Source: Cotesia glomerata (Eukaryota > Arthropoda > Insecta > Hymenoptera > Braconidae). From it: a DNA stretch of 64,000 nt. The stretch lies in the NCBI RefSeq assembly GCF_020080835.1, contig NC_058160.1:17719152-17783151 (forward strand), read 5' to 3'. Below, one piece after another: positions 21,649 to 32,944 of this stretch. How positions within the stretch are numbered: position 1 is the first letter of the stretch; the number at the start of each line of letters is the position of its first letter. The notes below the pieces were generated by a model that saw only the letters and a list, made by a program, of their open reading frames with translations, was not told the origin of the DNA and searched no databases. The position numbers and the translations under genes were made by a program.

Positions 21649-22083
21649 GTTAAACTAGAAAATGGAAGTGAATTGATGATGATTGTTGTGTACATTTCTG
21701 ATAATAAAAAAATAAATGACATCATTTCATTATTACACGAGAGATTATTTCCGTACAGTCACAGAGGTTCAATAACTTTCAAAACCAATAAAGACAAACT
21801 ACCATTGATTTTAGCTGGGGATTTCAATGTAAATTTTGCAAAAGATGAATCAACGCCATTAATTACGTTTCTCCAAGAATAATTTCAATTGCAAATTAAT
21901 AACAATCCAAGAGAACCTACCACCAGATACGGAACAACAATAGATGCTGTATTTATTAGATATCTTGATAATGTTATGCCCAATACTTTTGTAACATATT
22001 TCAGTTACCATCGACCAATTGTCACAGTGATACCGTTCTCAGAGGCAACATCGAATATAACTATTACTGAAGTCACTGATTAA
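21649..22083 (+). pseudogene. Helentron endonuclease domain, C-terminal part
   Basis: It continues the frame of 14,641-15,077 after the hAT: MMIVVYISDNKK, LPLILAGDFNVNFAKDES, then TTIDAVFIRYLDN and VTYFSYHRPIVTV. GDFN and YHRP carry the remaining metal-binding and catalytic residues of the EEP fold. A single TAA at 21,880-21,882 interrupts an otherwise open frame. It is the end of the Helentron protein; the element terminus follows 230 bp later. Confidence 0.82.
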
Positions 22084-22269
22084 ACGAATTAAGTAGTCAC
22101 GATTTGAAATTAATTCGTAAATTTTTGTATTTAATGAAAATAAATGTTTATTCAATAAATAGTCATCGTTATCTGGAAAAAAAATCGTAATATTTTATTT
22201 TATCATTATGACATATTTAGTTCCTATTACAATCTGTTCTTTTTCTGCATATTACTTTTACAAAATAAT

Positions 22270-22322
22270 GTCGATGTTTCACATCTGCCAAGCGTCCCGT
22301 GACGGCTCACATTTTTTTTTTT
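22270..22322 (+). other. Helentron 3' terminus with two small hairpins
   Basis: GATGTTTCACATC (5-bp stem) is followed 15 nt later by GTGACGGCTCAC (4-bp stem) and a T tract. The same pair is seen at 43,409-43,450 and, with different bases but the same fold, at 35,058-35,093. Confidence 0.7.
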
Positions 22323-22702
22323 TAACAATAATCTATTCATATTATTTCAATATAAAACAAAAATATTTTATATTTACCTAAATTAATCACTTAAAAAATA
22401 TAGTTAGTCGTTAAACAAAAATCAATTATTAAAATTTAATAATGATAATAGTAGTCACAAAGTTTTACTTTTGTCACAAGTTCTTATACAATGATAGAAG
22501 GATTTGTTGGGAAGTAATCCACAGATTCGGTAGAATCTGGCGCCAAGTTCCGTTCAAATCCGCTGTAAACGGAGCGCCAGACTACCGAATGTGTTTACTG
22601 TAAGCAGAACGGTATTTCGAGGTTGCAAAATTTTATTTAATTCTACGGTACTTTTTGTTCCTAAATTTTATATTATAACAGTAATTCATACTTTATTTTA
22701 CT

Positions 22703-25700
22703 CCCTGATTAAACAACTGAATTCGATCGAATTAAACAGAATTAAATTTTTAATTCTTTTGAATTCAGTTGAATTCTGTTAATTCGGTACCTAACTTTAA
22801 AATGAATTCTGTTTAATTCGGCAGGTGAGCCAGAATTTAGCCGAATTAAAACAAATTCAAAATTATTAATTCGGTTCAATTCTGTTGAATTCGGAAATAA
22901 TCCTCGAATTTCTGGCTCTGACTCCGAATTAGACCGAATTAAAACAAATTCAAAATTATTAATTCAGTTAAATTCGGAAATAATCCTCGAATTTCTCGCT
23001 CTGACTCCGAATTAGATCGAATTAAAAAAAATTCAAAATTATTAATTCGGTTCAATTCTGTCAAATTCGGAAATAATCCTCGAATTTCTCGCTCTGACTC
23101 CGAATTAAACCGAATTAAAACAAATTCAAAATTTTCAATTCAGTTCAATTCAGTTAAATTTGGAAATAATCCTTGAATTTCTGGCTCTGACTCTGAATTA
23201 GACCGAATTCAAACAAATTCAAAATTTTCAATTCGGTTCAATTCTGTTAAATTAGGAGATAATCCTCGAATTTCTCGCTTTGACTCCGAATTAGACTGAA
23301 TTAAAACAAATTCAAAATCTTTAAGTCAGTTCTATTCTGTTGAATTCTGCAATAATTCTGGAATCTCTGGTTTTGACTCCGAGTTAGACTAAATTAAAAC
23401 AAATTCAAAATTTTCAATTTGGTTCAATTCTTTCGAATTCGGAAATGATCCGCGAATTTCTGACTCCGACTCCGACTGTGACTGAATTAAAATAAATTTT
23501 AAATGTTCAATTTCGTTGAATTCTATTTAATTCGGAAATAATCCTCGGATTTTTGGCTCTGACTCGGAATTTAACTGAATTAAAACAAATTAAAAATTTT
23601 GTTGAAATCTGAATATTTTTGTATTAATTAAGGAAGTTCGAGCGTAACTAATGAGTCAAAATAATGTTAAAATTTTTTTTAAATTTTAGTCTTCCCAATA
23701 TTCGTCAAAATTCTTTATTTTAATTTAAAATAATTTAAACAATTTAATAATTGATGATTTTTACTTATTTAATAAAGTAAAGTAATAAAATGACTTTCGT
23801 ATTTATTACTTGCCGGAATAAATAAACAAATTTGGCAATAGCGCGCTTGATTATACTCATAACAGAGACGTGGATGAGTGTGTGAGTTAAACATCTCTGT
23901 AACTATACTTCTATCCTTTTCTTTTTTTTTCAGCTGTTGACGCGATGTTGTCAAATCTTTATTCGAATAAATAGCTGACGGTAAACGAGTTACAAACATA
24001 AAATTTGACTTTAAATATTTCAAAAATTATATCGGTAATGTATTATTATTAAATTGTTTTTATATTTTGCAATAATCCAAGTTTCTTGTGTATAGTTTTT
24101 TATCTGCTAAAATTGGGAAGTTAATATTGAAAAAAATAATTAAAGTCTCAACAAAAGTTTGTCCGCCATAAGAGCTCGTGTATAAGGAGATAAAATATGT
24201 GATTTTTAAAATTTAATATCTAAGTAACTAAGCGGTGAATCATTTTAATCTTTTGGGATTAGATAAATGACGTATTTATTTATACGTATACTTAATTTCA
24301 AAGCTCAAAGTTGGAAATTATTTTTTATGTTAGATTCGCTTGAACTTCCTTAACAGCCGAGACCAGTGATTGCAGTTTCAATCGGCTTAGCGAAGCGAAT
24401 GGAAATTTTGAAAAAACGTTTTTAGAGATAATAGATAATTTAATAAACTATTTCACCACAAAGCGTTTTTTTCAAAAATTTTATTCGTTTCGTGAAACCA
24501 ATTGAAACTGCAATTGCTCTGCTGTTGGGAGTGCAACAGAGATAGTTCCGTTGAACTCCGTGAGAGCAAACCGAGAAAAAGATGGTCTCGCCTGTTAAGT
24601 AAATAGTACTCTGAAATGAATAAAACTGTTTACTTAGATTATAAAATAAAATTTTCTACAGTAAGTAATTATAATTTCGTACGAAGAATAAATATTCATT
24701 AACGAAACAATTTTTTTTCTCAATTCAAAATTTTCATATCCGAGAAATTTTTCTACTTGGTTCTAGAATATTTTGAACTCCCTTCCCGGCCATAATAGTA
24801 TATTACACACTTAGAGAAGTAAAGTAAGAAATGTCTTAGATCACATTTAAAATTGTTGGCCAAGGCGAACCCGAGGTTAACAAACATGTAATCTGAGGCT
24901 TTCTTATTTACTTCTCGAGGGGTGTATCCTATTTTTTTTGCTCGACAGCAAGATATTTATTATCACTAGAATTTATTCATTAAAACAAGACTTTGGTAAG
25001 GAAAAATCAAAAATTGATAACAATATTTCTCATTTGGATGAAAAATCCTTTCATAGATATTATTTTAATCATAGTTTTAGGATTTAACAACAATGAAATT
25101 GCGATAGTAAAAGATTTAAGACGATTCAAAATATAAAAAATTAAATTTCAAAGAACTCAGTAGTATTTAATTTACATTATGTTACAATTTTCAGATTTAT
25201 TTTCCATACTTGAACAGAATTGAAAATTTCAATTTTTTTTTTAATTATCGCTCTGCCAAATTCCGTAGAATTGAACAGAATTAAAATTTTTAATTGTTTT
25301 GAATTCTGTCTTACCGAATTTAACAAAATATAACAGAATTGCGATTTTCAATTCAGTTGGATTTTGTTTTGCAGAATTCAACAGAATTGAGCAGAATTAA
25401 AATTTTTAATTCTTTTAAATACTATTTTGATGAATTTAACAAGAATATAACAGAATTGATATTTTTAATTCAGTTGAATTCTGTCCTGCAAAATTCAACA
25501 GAATTGAGCAGAATTAAATTTTTTAATTCTTTCGAATTCTTTTTTACCGAATTTAACAGAATATAACAGAATTGATATTATTAATTTAGTTGAATTCTGT
25601 TTTGCAGAATTGAACAGAATTAAAATTTTTAATTCTTTTGAATTCGGTTTTACCGAATTTAACAGAATATAACAGAATTAAAATTTTTAATTCGGTCGAA

Positions 25701-25719
25701 TTCAGTTGTTTAATCAGGG
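22703..25719. mobile_element. CCCTGATT-tipped DNA element with 2-bp TSD
   Basis: CCCTGATTAAACAACTGAAT at the left and its complement ending TTTAATCAGGG at the right are flanked by CT (22,701-22,702; 25,720-25,721). The empty site is seen at about 7,830 in foldback copy 1 (TTTTACTGATATT), which confirms the boundaries. Terminal arrays are built of GAATTC-rich units: about 118 bp on the left (22,730-23,610), similar on the right (25,200-25,700). The centre has no transposase. The architecture parallels the CCCGGG element. Confidence 0.8.
24355..24530. repeat. small palindrome nested in CCCTGATT element
   Basis: CAGTGATTGCAGTTTCAATC and, inverted, GATTGAAACTGCAATTGCTC-like arms of about 60 bp enclose a short AT-rich loop. 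It may be a MITE. A second compact palindrome, ending ACACTTAGAGAAGTAAA and TTTACTTCTCGAGGGGTGT, is at 24,809-24,912. Confidence 0.5.
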
Positions 25720-26601
25720 CTGATATCAATTAATTATATTCAATTATAACAATTAATCTACTTGAAATTATTAAATTTTATCAACGTAAACTATAGCAAG
25801 CTCAAAAATTTCGATCCTGACTTTTTTTCGATGTAAAAAGTGACATGCCACAGACTAAGTAATTCGACAATGCATGGTAATCCTCCAATAGATGGGAAAC
25901 TACAGTTAAAAAAATACATTCCACAGCTTGCATCTATACCCGCCAGGGTGCGCTGAAATTATTTTTACATAAACTGTAGCTTCAAGGGGATAGTTTGCTA
26001 TAAAAAATGCAGCCAACGCGAGATTTAAGTTGGTACCAATTGTAAATTTTTATTATAATTATAAAAAATACTAAAATCTGAACAAAAACAGTTTCACTGT
26101 AAAAAAAATCGCGCTAAGTCCACGTTCATAAGACTAATAGGAAAAAAAATTTTTTTTTTTCTTTACAAAAAGATATAAAATAAAAAAATAAAAAAATCCA
26201 AGTAACCGATATGATTGTATAAAATTTTCGGAAATTAAAAAAAATTTTGTTGTAAATTTAAAAATTAAAAAAAAATTTTGGAACGTACTTGGTGTGCGTC
26301 ATTGTGTAGTTCAATTTTATTAAAGTCCTAGTAAATAGATTTTACGAATTTCATTAAAAGTAAAATATTTTGCAACCACGCACACTAAATACGTTCCAAA
26401 ATTTTTTTTTCAATCTTTAAATTTACAACAAAATATTTTTTAATTTCCGAACATTTTATACAATCATATCGGTTACTTGGATTTTTTAATTTTTTTATTT
26501 TATATCTTTTTGTAAAGAAAAAAAAAATTTTTTTTTCCTATTAGTCTTATGAACGTGGACTTGGCGCGATTTTTTTTTACAGTGAAACTTTTTTTGTTCA
26601 G

Positions 26602-27319
26602 TAAATCAATCTGTTAAAATTTTTCAAAGAAATTTTTCAGGGACAAACGTACCTTTCAATTAATTCAATTATTAACAACATATTTGTTGGTATTAAATTA
26701 ATCTTTTTTTTCTTTTAACTAAGAACTATTCTTTAAAAGTAATAAATTGTTGTTATATCAACACTTTTATCAAATATTCCAATAGTTTAACTAAATTACG
26801 TTACACATTAAAATAGGTTGGATTACCTCTAATAAATAATCCATGAAAAATTACTAAATTCTTTTTTCGGCACTATTCAACATTCTTTTAACTACAAAAA
26901 AATCCTCCCATCAGTGTACGTAGAATTATTTACGTAGAATTTTATTTTATTTTGGACTTCCGTTTCCAGTGCCGTAGTGTATAGTCGCGTATTTACGCTG
27001 TGATTTATTAAATCTTTAGATCTCTGATAATTGGGAGTGTTAGTGGACGGTTTTAGGGTTTAAGTAAAGCTAAAAAAAGAGGGGTTGATTTGGTGATATA
27101 AGGTTGAAGGGGTGTGGGTGGTGGTGTGTAGTATAGGGGAGATAAAGTCAGGGAAGTAGTTGGGAAGAGGTTGGGTTTCTTGTGGGTGAGGGGTTTGGGA
27201 GTGTGGAGAGGTGTGGGGTAGGGAGAGCGTCGGTGGCGCGGTGGTAAAAGTTAGAAGTAGAAGTGTGTTGGTAAGTCGAAGGGAGAGCGGTGGATAAAGC
27301 AGGTACTGGGATAAGAAAT
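26602..27319 (+). other. AT-rich spacer and G-rich 5' leader of non-LTR element
   Basis: 26,602-26,950 is AT-rich with nothing recognisable. From about 26,970 the plus strand becomes strongly G-rich (GTGGGTGGTGGTGTG-type sequence) up to the ORF1 start, as in 5'UTRs of insect non-LTR retrotransposons. The exact 5' end is unclear. Confidence 0.4.
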
Positions 27320-28237
27320 ATGCCGGATGGTAAGGAAGGGAATAAGGCGGGAAACTCGAACTGGTTTCAAACGAACTTTAGGCTAGAAAGAACAGCGAGT
27401 ACGGGGGACTTGGAGGAACAGTGGGCAAGGGGCAAAAGAATTAGGGAAAAAGAGGAAGAGAGCAGTCTAAGGAAGGATAAGGAAGACAAAGAGGTACTCA
27501 AGAGAAGTAAGCTGCAGATTAAGGATCAAGAGAAGAAGGACAATCTGAAGCAGGCCGAAATGGAAGCGCTGATGAAAAAGTTAGGGGAGTTAGATAAAAG
27601 GATAGTGCAGGAGTGCAAGAAGGTTAGTGATGAAGTTGGGCAATTGAGAGAGGAAGGTAGAAAACAAAGAGAGGAATTTATGAAGAAATGGGAGGAAGAA
27701 AAGTTGGAGATGAGCGGTAGGATTGAGAAGCTAGAGAAAAGGTTAGAAATTTTGGAGCAGGATAACAGGGGAAACCCCTTTGGGGAAAAAGCAATGGAGA
27801 TTGATAGTGTGTTGGATAAAGAAACTGAAAGAAGACTAAATAAACTGGAAGCAGGGGCGGAAAGAAAGGAGAGAGAAGCAAAGAGAAGGAATGTGATTAT
27901 AAAAGGGATTAATATGAATGAAGGAACAGACTGGAAAAGGGAGGTAGACAGGGTGTGGGCTAAATTGGAGGTAGTTGGGGGTAGAAAAAGTACAAGAAGG
28001 ATTGGTGGAGTGGATAAAGAAGGGAAAGGGATGGTCCTAGTGGAAATGGAAGGGTTTGAAAAGAAAAGAGAGGTTATGTTGGCAAAGGACAAGCTAAAGG
28101 GGGAGATAATTAGGTTGGAAGATGACCTGACCTTTGAGGAGAGAAGGATTAGAAGGATTATTATTGAGGAGGCTATAAAGGAAAAGGCAACCGGCAAGTC
28201 GATGAAAGTAGGTTACATGACCGCTCTCTGTATTTGA
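27320..28237 (+). CDS. non-LTR retrotransposon ORF1-like protein, 3'-truncated
   Basis: The first ATG in frame is at 27,320 (MPDGKEGNKAGNSNW). Residues about 25-170 are almost entirely Lys/Glu/Arg with heptad-like spacing (KKLGELDKRIVQECKKVSDE, GRIEKLEKRLEILE), which predicts a long coiled coil. RRNVIIKGINM follows, as at the start of the RNA-recognition-like domain of ORF1 proteins that bind retrotransposon RNA. The purine-rich plus strand differs sharply from its neighbours. The frame runs into a CGCTCTCTG palindrome at 28,222, and no reverse transcriptase is found downstream, so the element is truncated. The clade (R1-like or other) cannot be told. Confidence 0.65.
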   Translation: MPDGKEGNKAGNSNWFQTNFRLERTASTGDLEEQWARGKRIREKEEESSLRKDKEDKEVLKRSKLQIKDQEKKDNLKQAEMEALMKKLGELDKRIVQECKKVSDEVGQLREEGRKQREEFMKKWEEEKLEMSGRIEKLEKRLEILEQDNRGNPFGEKAMEIDSVLDKETERRLNKLEAGAERKEREAKRRNVIIKGINMNEGTDWKREVDRVWAKLEVVGGRKSTRRIGGVDKEGKGMVLVEMEGFEKKREVMLAKDKLKGEIIRLEDDLTFEERRIRRIIIEEAIKEKATGKSMKVGYMTALCI

Positions 28238-29389
28238 CCACATTCTTCCTCTGTATTTGACGATTTTACACAGCTCTTATGGACAAGGACGAGTCAAATC
28301 CAGAGAATGGTCCTGTACGGGCGAGTCAAATACAGAGAGCGTTGACTGTATTGTCATAATAATTACAATTTATGCCATTTTATAATTTAATGAAATTCCA
28401 ACAAATATAGAAAAAAAATTGTCCTTAAAACAAAAGGCTATTTTTTTGTACCGTCACTGACTGGTTTGTGGTGTAAATACGGACTGAATGTGTATAGTAT
28501 AAGAGTGCCGAACAGAACCATCAGATCATGAGCTTGCGAGGTTAAAAAGTATCCCCTCTCTAAGCAAGCTGACTACGTTGTATTGTTATTATTATAATCT
28601 AGTCGGCAGGGAAATATTAAGCGGTTTATTTACGACTTCCAATGCAAATAGGATAAATTGCATTTGTTTTTTTTTTAATACTTATAAAAATATGTAGATC
28701 GTTTTCACAAAAAAAAAAAAAATTGCGGAAATTCTATTGTTTAAAAAATAGCCATTTTGAGAGTAGCTTTGCATAAAATATCTCGTAAACTATTGAGAAT
28801 GAGTCAAGAAATCCTGCAGATGAAATTTAGAGAAATAATTAATAAACACACTGAAAAAAACCGCATTGCTCTACTGTCAATAGTTTACTAAATATACATT
28901 TTTTAATGAAAAAAAAAACGCTTTTCCGCTCAAGCGCTTATGAACAAATACCTGAAACGCCACGCAAAATCACTCAATTTCCTTTTTTTTTTTCGTTTTA
29001 AATTATAAATATTGTTGTTTTCTATAAGTAAAAAAATCAGCTAAGCTCAAAAAAAATTTTTTTAATTTTTTTACATGATTTTAAGTTTTTTGAATTTCTG
29101 CATTAAAAAATAGTTAGAATTAAACTAAAAATTATTTTTTTTGCATATAAAAATTTTGGCGGCAACAAAGAATCGTTGTGAAAAAAAAGTGAAAAAAAAA
29201 AAAAAATTTTGTTTGTGCAAAAATTCAGTTTCAAAGTTTAAAAAAATACATCGACGCTCTCTGTATTGGACCTCTCTGTATTTGACCACACTCTCTCTCT
29301 GTATTTGATGATTTTACCCAGCTCTTATGGACAAGGACGAGTCAAGTACAGAGAATGGTTCGGTACGGGCGAGTCAAAGACAGAGAGCG
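28222..29389. repeat. pair of CGCTCTCTGTATTTGAC palindromes
   Basis: Two direct copies of a palindromic unit (28,222-28,341 and 29,255-29,389) each begin CGCTCTCTGTATT and end with the complement CAGAGAGCG. Each holds GCTCTTATGGACAAGGACGA. The 913 bp between them is AT-rich without an ORF. They could be the ends of one 1.17-kb element or two solo copies. The first abuts the truncated ORF1. Confidence 0.6.
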
Positions 29390-29459
29390 TATGAGCTCTA
29401 CGGGGACTTGAACTGAACGAGACGGTGCGCGGCCACCATTCTCCGCAAACCGTTATCGG

Positions 29460-30214
29460 AGAAAAATGAGGGAAATAATAATAATGTGAGGCAAATAATA
29501 ATAATAGTAAGTGGCCGCTCAGATACTCGAAGTGTTTTGTTTCTTCATCTTTTTTTTTAATTTTTTCTTTTTTTTCAAGACTTAATTAACTTTTAAAAAA
29601 TCGATTCCACAATATAGGTATGAAACGATTCCAAATTTTACGAATCATTATACGAATCGTCCAGAAAATTTAACGATAAAAGATCGATTTTTAAAAAGTT
29701 TACTACTTTTTTTTTTTTTTTTTTTATAAACAAATAAGTTAATGAACTTTTAGAAAATCGATTCCACAATATTGGTATCGATCGATTCTAAATTTCATGA
29801 ATCGGCCAGAAAACCTAACGATAAAAAATCAATTTTTAAAAAGTTAACTAATTTTTTTTTTTTAAACAAATAAGTTAATTGACTTTTAAAAAATTGATTT
29901 TTTATCGTTAGGTTTTCTGGATGATTCAGAAAATTTGGAGTTGATTGATACCTATATTGTCGAATCGGTTTTTTAAAAGTTCATTAACTTATTTGATTAC
30001 AAAAAAAAAAATGAAGTTAGGTAACTTTTCAAAAATCGATTTTTTATCGTTAGGTTTTCTGGACGATTCATAAAATATGAAATCGACTGATACCTATATT
30101 GTCTAATCGATTTTTAAAAAGTTTATTAAGTCTGAAAAAAAAAAAAAAAAGAAAAAATTATAAAAATTATTATTATTATTCGCCTCACATTATTATTATT
30201 TTTCCTATTTTTCC
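29460..30214. repeat. foldback repeat with (AAT)n tips and ATCGATT-rich arms
   Basis: Outer arms AATGAGGGAAATAATAATAA and TTATTATTATTTTTCCTATT mirror each other. Inside, units with CGATTCCACAATATAGGTAT and CTAACGATAAAAAATC recur in both orientations. No ORF. A foldback-type non-autonomous element is likely. Confidence 0.55.
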
Positions 30215-31910
30215 CCGCCTCTGAAAGGCAGGACAAAAAGTTGACAGGAGTGTTATTGAAAATACTACCATCACAAGCATCGAATTCAATTTCAATTTTT
30301 TTGTTTTTTATTTGATTGTTTGTAATTAAATTTCGTCCTCAAGCATTACATTAAAAAATTATATTAATGTTTAAAAATTTGGATACGAAAATTATATATT
30401 AGAATGTTTACAAAAAAATCTTTTCTTCTCTTTGATGGTGCTGAAGAGTTAAAAGTATATTTCAATATAAAAATTTTATACATTAAACATTTTTTTTTAA
30501 TTTCTATAACTTTACAATGGCTTTAATTGTAGAGAAGTAAAAAAAAATTATGTTATAGTCAAAATTTTACACTCTTTATAGAAAGTTTTTAGCATAAATT
30601 TTCTGATTCGATTTTGAGATATTCCACCCAATGGTTTTAGTTTAAGAATTCGAATTTTTCCTGTAGAATCGATTTTTGCTAATTTCTCCACGATAAATTG
30701 TTCTGAAGTTATAGAAATTTAAAATTAAAAAGATTTTTTCAGTATCATTTCTTTGGAAAATAGAAAAATTAATTAAGGCAAACTTCAATATAGTTCCATA
30801 TGATTATATACATTGATTGCTAAGTTGCAAGAAATGCATTTTTTTCAAATATTTTTTTTCTTAGATTAATTTTTTAATTTTTGAAAAAATTATTTTTAAA
30901 TGATTAATTTCTTAAAAATTGCATTACTAAAATCTGTGAAATTATCAATTTATTAATAGTATGCAAAATATAATTGCATCATTGATGACGAAAAAAAAAA
31001 TTATCAAAGTTTATTTTAAAATTAATAACTGAAAGAATTTAACTTATACATTTTGTACAAAATTAATTTTAAAAAAATTGACGCATTTAAATGAAAATGT
31101 ATTAATAATGAAAGTTTAATCATGCATATTTCACAAAATTAAAAATTTAAAAATTGAATTACAGCATTTTTCGAAAATGAATTATTTAAAATTTTCATTA
31201 ATGCATTTTCTTAGAGAATGGATAATTAAATCAAAATTAAAAGAAAAAATAGTATTTTAAATCGTCGCAGTTATTAATTCAATTGCAATTGGAAAATATA
31301 AAATTAAAAAACTCATTATTTATTAAATTTGTCGTCGACTATCAAGCTCCATTGAATACAAAAAAAAAAGTGATCAAAAAATTTATGAATTGCTTTAAAA
31401 AATATTTTAAATATGAATTTTCATAATGTCATACAATGTGTAAAAAGTTCTAAAGATTTCACAAAAGCCATTTTTATTACCTAAGTTAAATAGAATTTAA
31501 GATGAATTAATACAATTTGAATAGATAAAAAAAATTGATTTGGGTCCTAAACATACATTTAGCATTGAGAATTTACTTTCAAATTACTTCTTTTAATCAG
31601 GGTAAGTAATAAGAAATTTTAATATTGTATTTATTTATTAATGTCCTTATATTTTAATTGATAGCAACTTACGTAGTTGCGATCTAAATAATATATATTT
31701 ATATTTAGTCATTTTTGAACATCAACATATTATATATTATTATATTATGTATCATATTATAAACGTTAAACTGATAAATATTGAAATTTCGTCAATAATT
31801 TTGCATTATATCCAGCTCTTGAAATATTAAGAGATCATCAAAATTACCGTCAATAATACCACCATTACTGCCTGAAATACAAAGTAAAAGATGTTATTGT
31901 TTTTATGAAT
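30215..31910. other. AT-rich stretch without recognisable feature
   Basis: The composition is nearly all A/T with many short runs. I see no ORF longer than background, no terminal repeats and no RNA-like structure. Confidence 0.5.
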
Positions 31911-31913
31911 TAT

Positions 31914-32230
31914 TTATGATGAAAAGAAAAGTTTATCCCAATAGTTAATACCAGGCACGTTTATTTTCTGGCCAGCAAAATTTTCATCCTCTGAATTTTG
32001 AGTGATATCCCGTTGGAAAGCTTTTAGAAATTTGCTCGCACAAGCCAAAAAATTCGGAACATCTAAGGTCCTGTCATTGAATAGTTGCCAGGCTTTTAAA
32101 ATCTTTATGTCCATCTCATTTTCGTAAGGGTGAGGAGCTGGTCTTACAATATTATCACCATTGCGTAATGATAGATACTCAATGTGAGTAACAGCTTGTA
32201 ATGTAGTTAAACTCTCTGAAATAGAAACAG
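31914..32230 (-). CDS. possible terminal exon, function unknown
   Basis: A CTATTTCAG acceptor on the minus strand is followed by about 105 codons to a stop at 31,914. The peptide is of ordinary protein composition (ESLTTLQAVTHIEYLSLRNG, PAPHPYENEMDIKILKAWQL, LACASKFLKAFQRDI) and quite unlike the AT-driven chance frames around it. I do not recognise the family and found no upstream exon; the 5' side is occupied by a (GT)n repeat element. It could be a host exon or a piece of a transposon gene. Confidence 0.35.
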
Positions 32231-32254
32231 TAGTAATCAAATTAATTCACAGTG

Positions 32255-32401
32255 AAACCTATTTTTAACTTCCCGCTAAGAAAATCGAAAATTTTAAAAA
32301 TCGGGAAGTTATTGTTTTTACCCCGTTTTCCGAAAATCGAGTTTTCATTAAATCTCGACGTTGTGAGGTCATAGGAAGCTTCCCTGACTATTCCCGCGAT
32401 G

Positions 32402-32444
<43 letters not shown>

Positions 32445-32900
32445 CCTCTCAAAACTTTTGAACGGCTTGACCGCTTTAATCGCGGGTGGTGCCAATCGAA
32501 AGGGTTTGACTGAACTTAGATTTTGAATACAAGTTCGACCGATTCGGACCGATAGATTTTGAGAAATCTTAAAAAAACCGAAAAAAAATTTTTTAATGTT
32601 TTTGAAGTGAAACTTCTTTAGAATCGTTGTGATTTCAAACCGGATGCAACGAAAAAACGACAGGTAAGAGACACAAATACAAAAATGTGTAGGATGAAGC
32701 CAGGGGAAAGAATGAGACAGAAATATACATACAATTTGTATATTATCGGTCTCTCCTCTTTGTGCCATACTTCGTAGCGTCCCCACTCCCGTCTTCTAAG
32801 CATAGTCGCCTGTAATTTGTGAGCCAGAGCGAGAGAGCAGATGTCAGTGTGTATGTATATTGCACACTGTTTAATACGTGCTTGTATTTGAGCATTTAAC
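32255..32900. repeat. (GT)n-bearing repeat family, copy
   Basis: TTTTTAACTTCCCGCTAAGA, CCCCGTTTTCCGAAAATCGA and GGAAGCTTCCCTGACTATTC lead into (GT)n at 32,402-32,440, then AAACCTCTCAAAACTTTTGA. The same order recurs at 56,960 and 63,700, and in more diverged form at 63,105 without the (GT)n. Confidence 0.7.
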
Positions 32901-32944
32901 GTGTGTAGTGCATGTGAAAACTACGTGAGCTTACTGTACACTGT

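Larger units (their letters stand above)
6026..22310 (+). mobile_element. long Helentron (Helitron2), nested and broken
   Basis: The 5' end begins CTATGTGAAACATCTATAGC after a T tract. The 3' end carries GATGTTTCACATC, then GTGACGGCTCAC and a T tract. Between them, in order, lie a 5' region with GC-rich palindromes and small exons, a basic N-terminal segment, a zinc-finger-like segment, the HUH Rep domain, a PIF1-family helicase and an endonuclease domain. This is the order known for Helentrons. Three later insertions (7,638-8,679; 11,317-13,121; 15,078-21,640) enlarge it; without them it would be about 6.9 kb. It has several frameshifts and two in-frame stops, so it is not autonomous now. 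Confidence 0.85.
22517..26601. mobile_element. foldback element, ATCC family (copy 2), interrupted
   Basis: The left end ATCCACAGATTCGGTAGAAT and the hairpin with GGCGCC are intact. The right half from 25,720 includes the palindromic half with AACGTACTTGGTGTGCG (26,100-26,601). A 3.0-kb CCCTGATT-tipped element splits it at 22,703-25,719. No ORF is present. The right terminus is shortened relative to the other copies. Confidence 0.7.

Noticed and set aside
27526..28197. Minus-strand frame of 223 codons rich in Ser/Leu/Phe
   Set aside because: It is the antisense of the purine-rich ORF1; composition follows from the plus-strand coding.
29395..29470. tRNA-like sequence around GGGGACTTGAACTGAAC
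   Set aside because: A weak B box on the minus strand, but no acceptable A box at the right distance.
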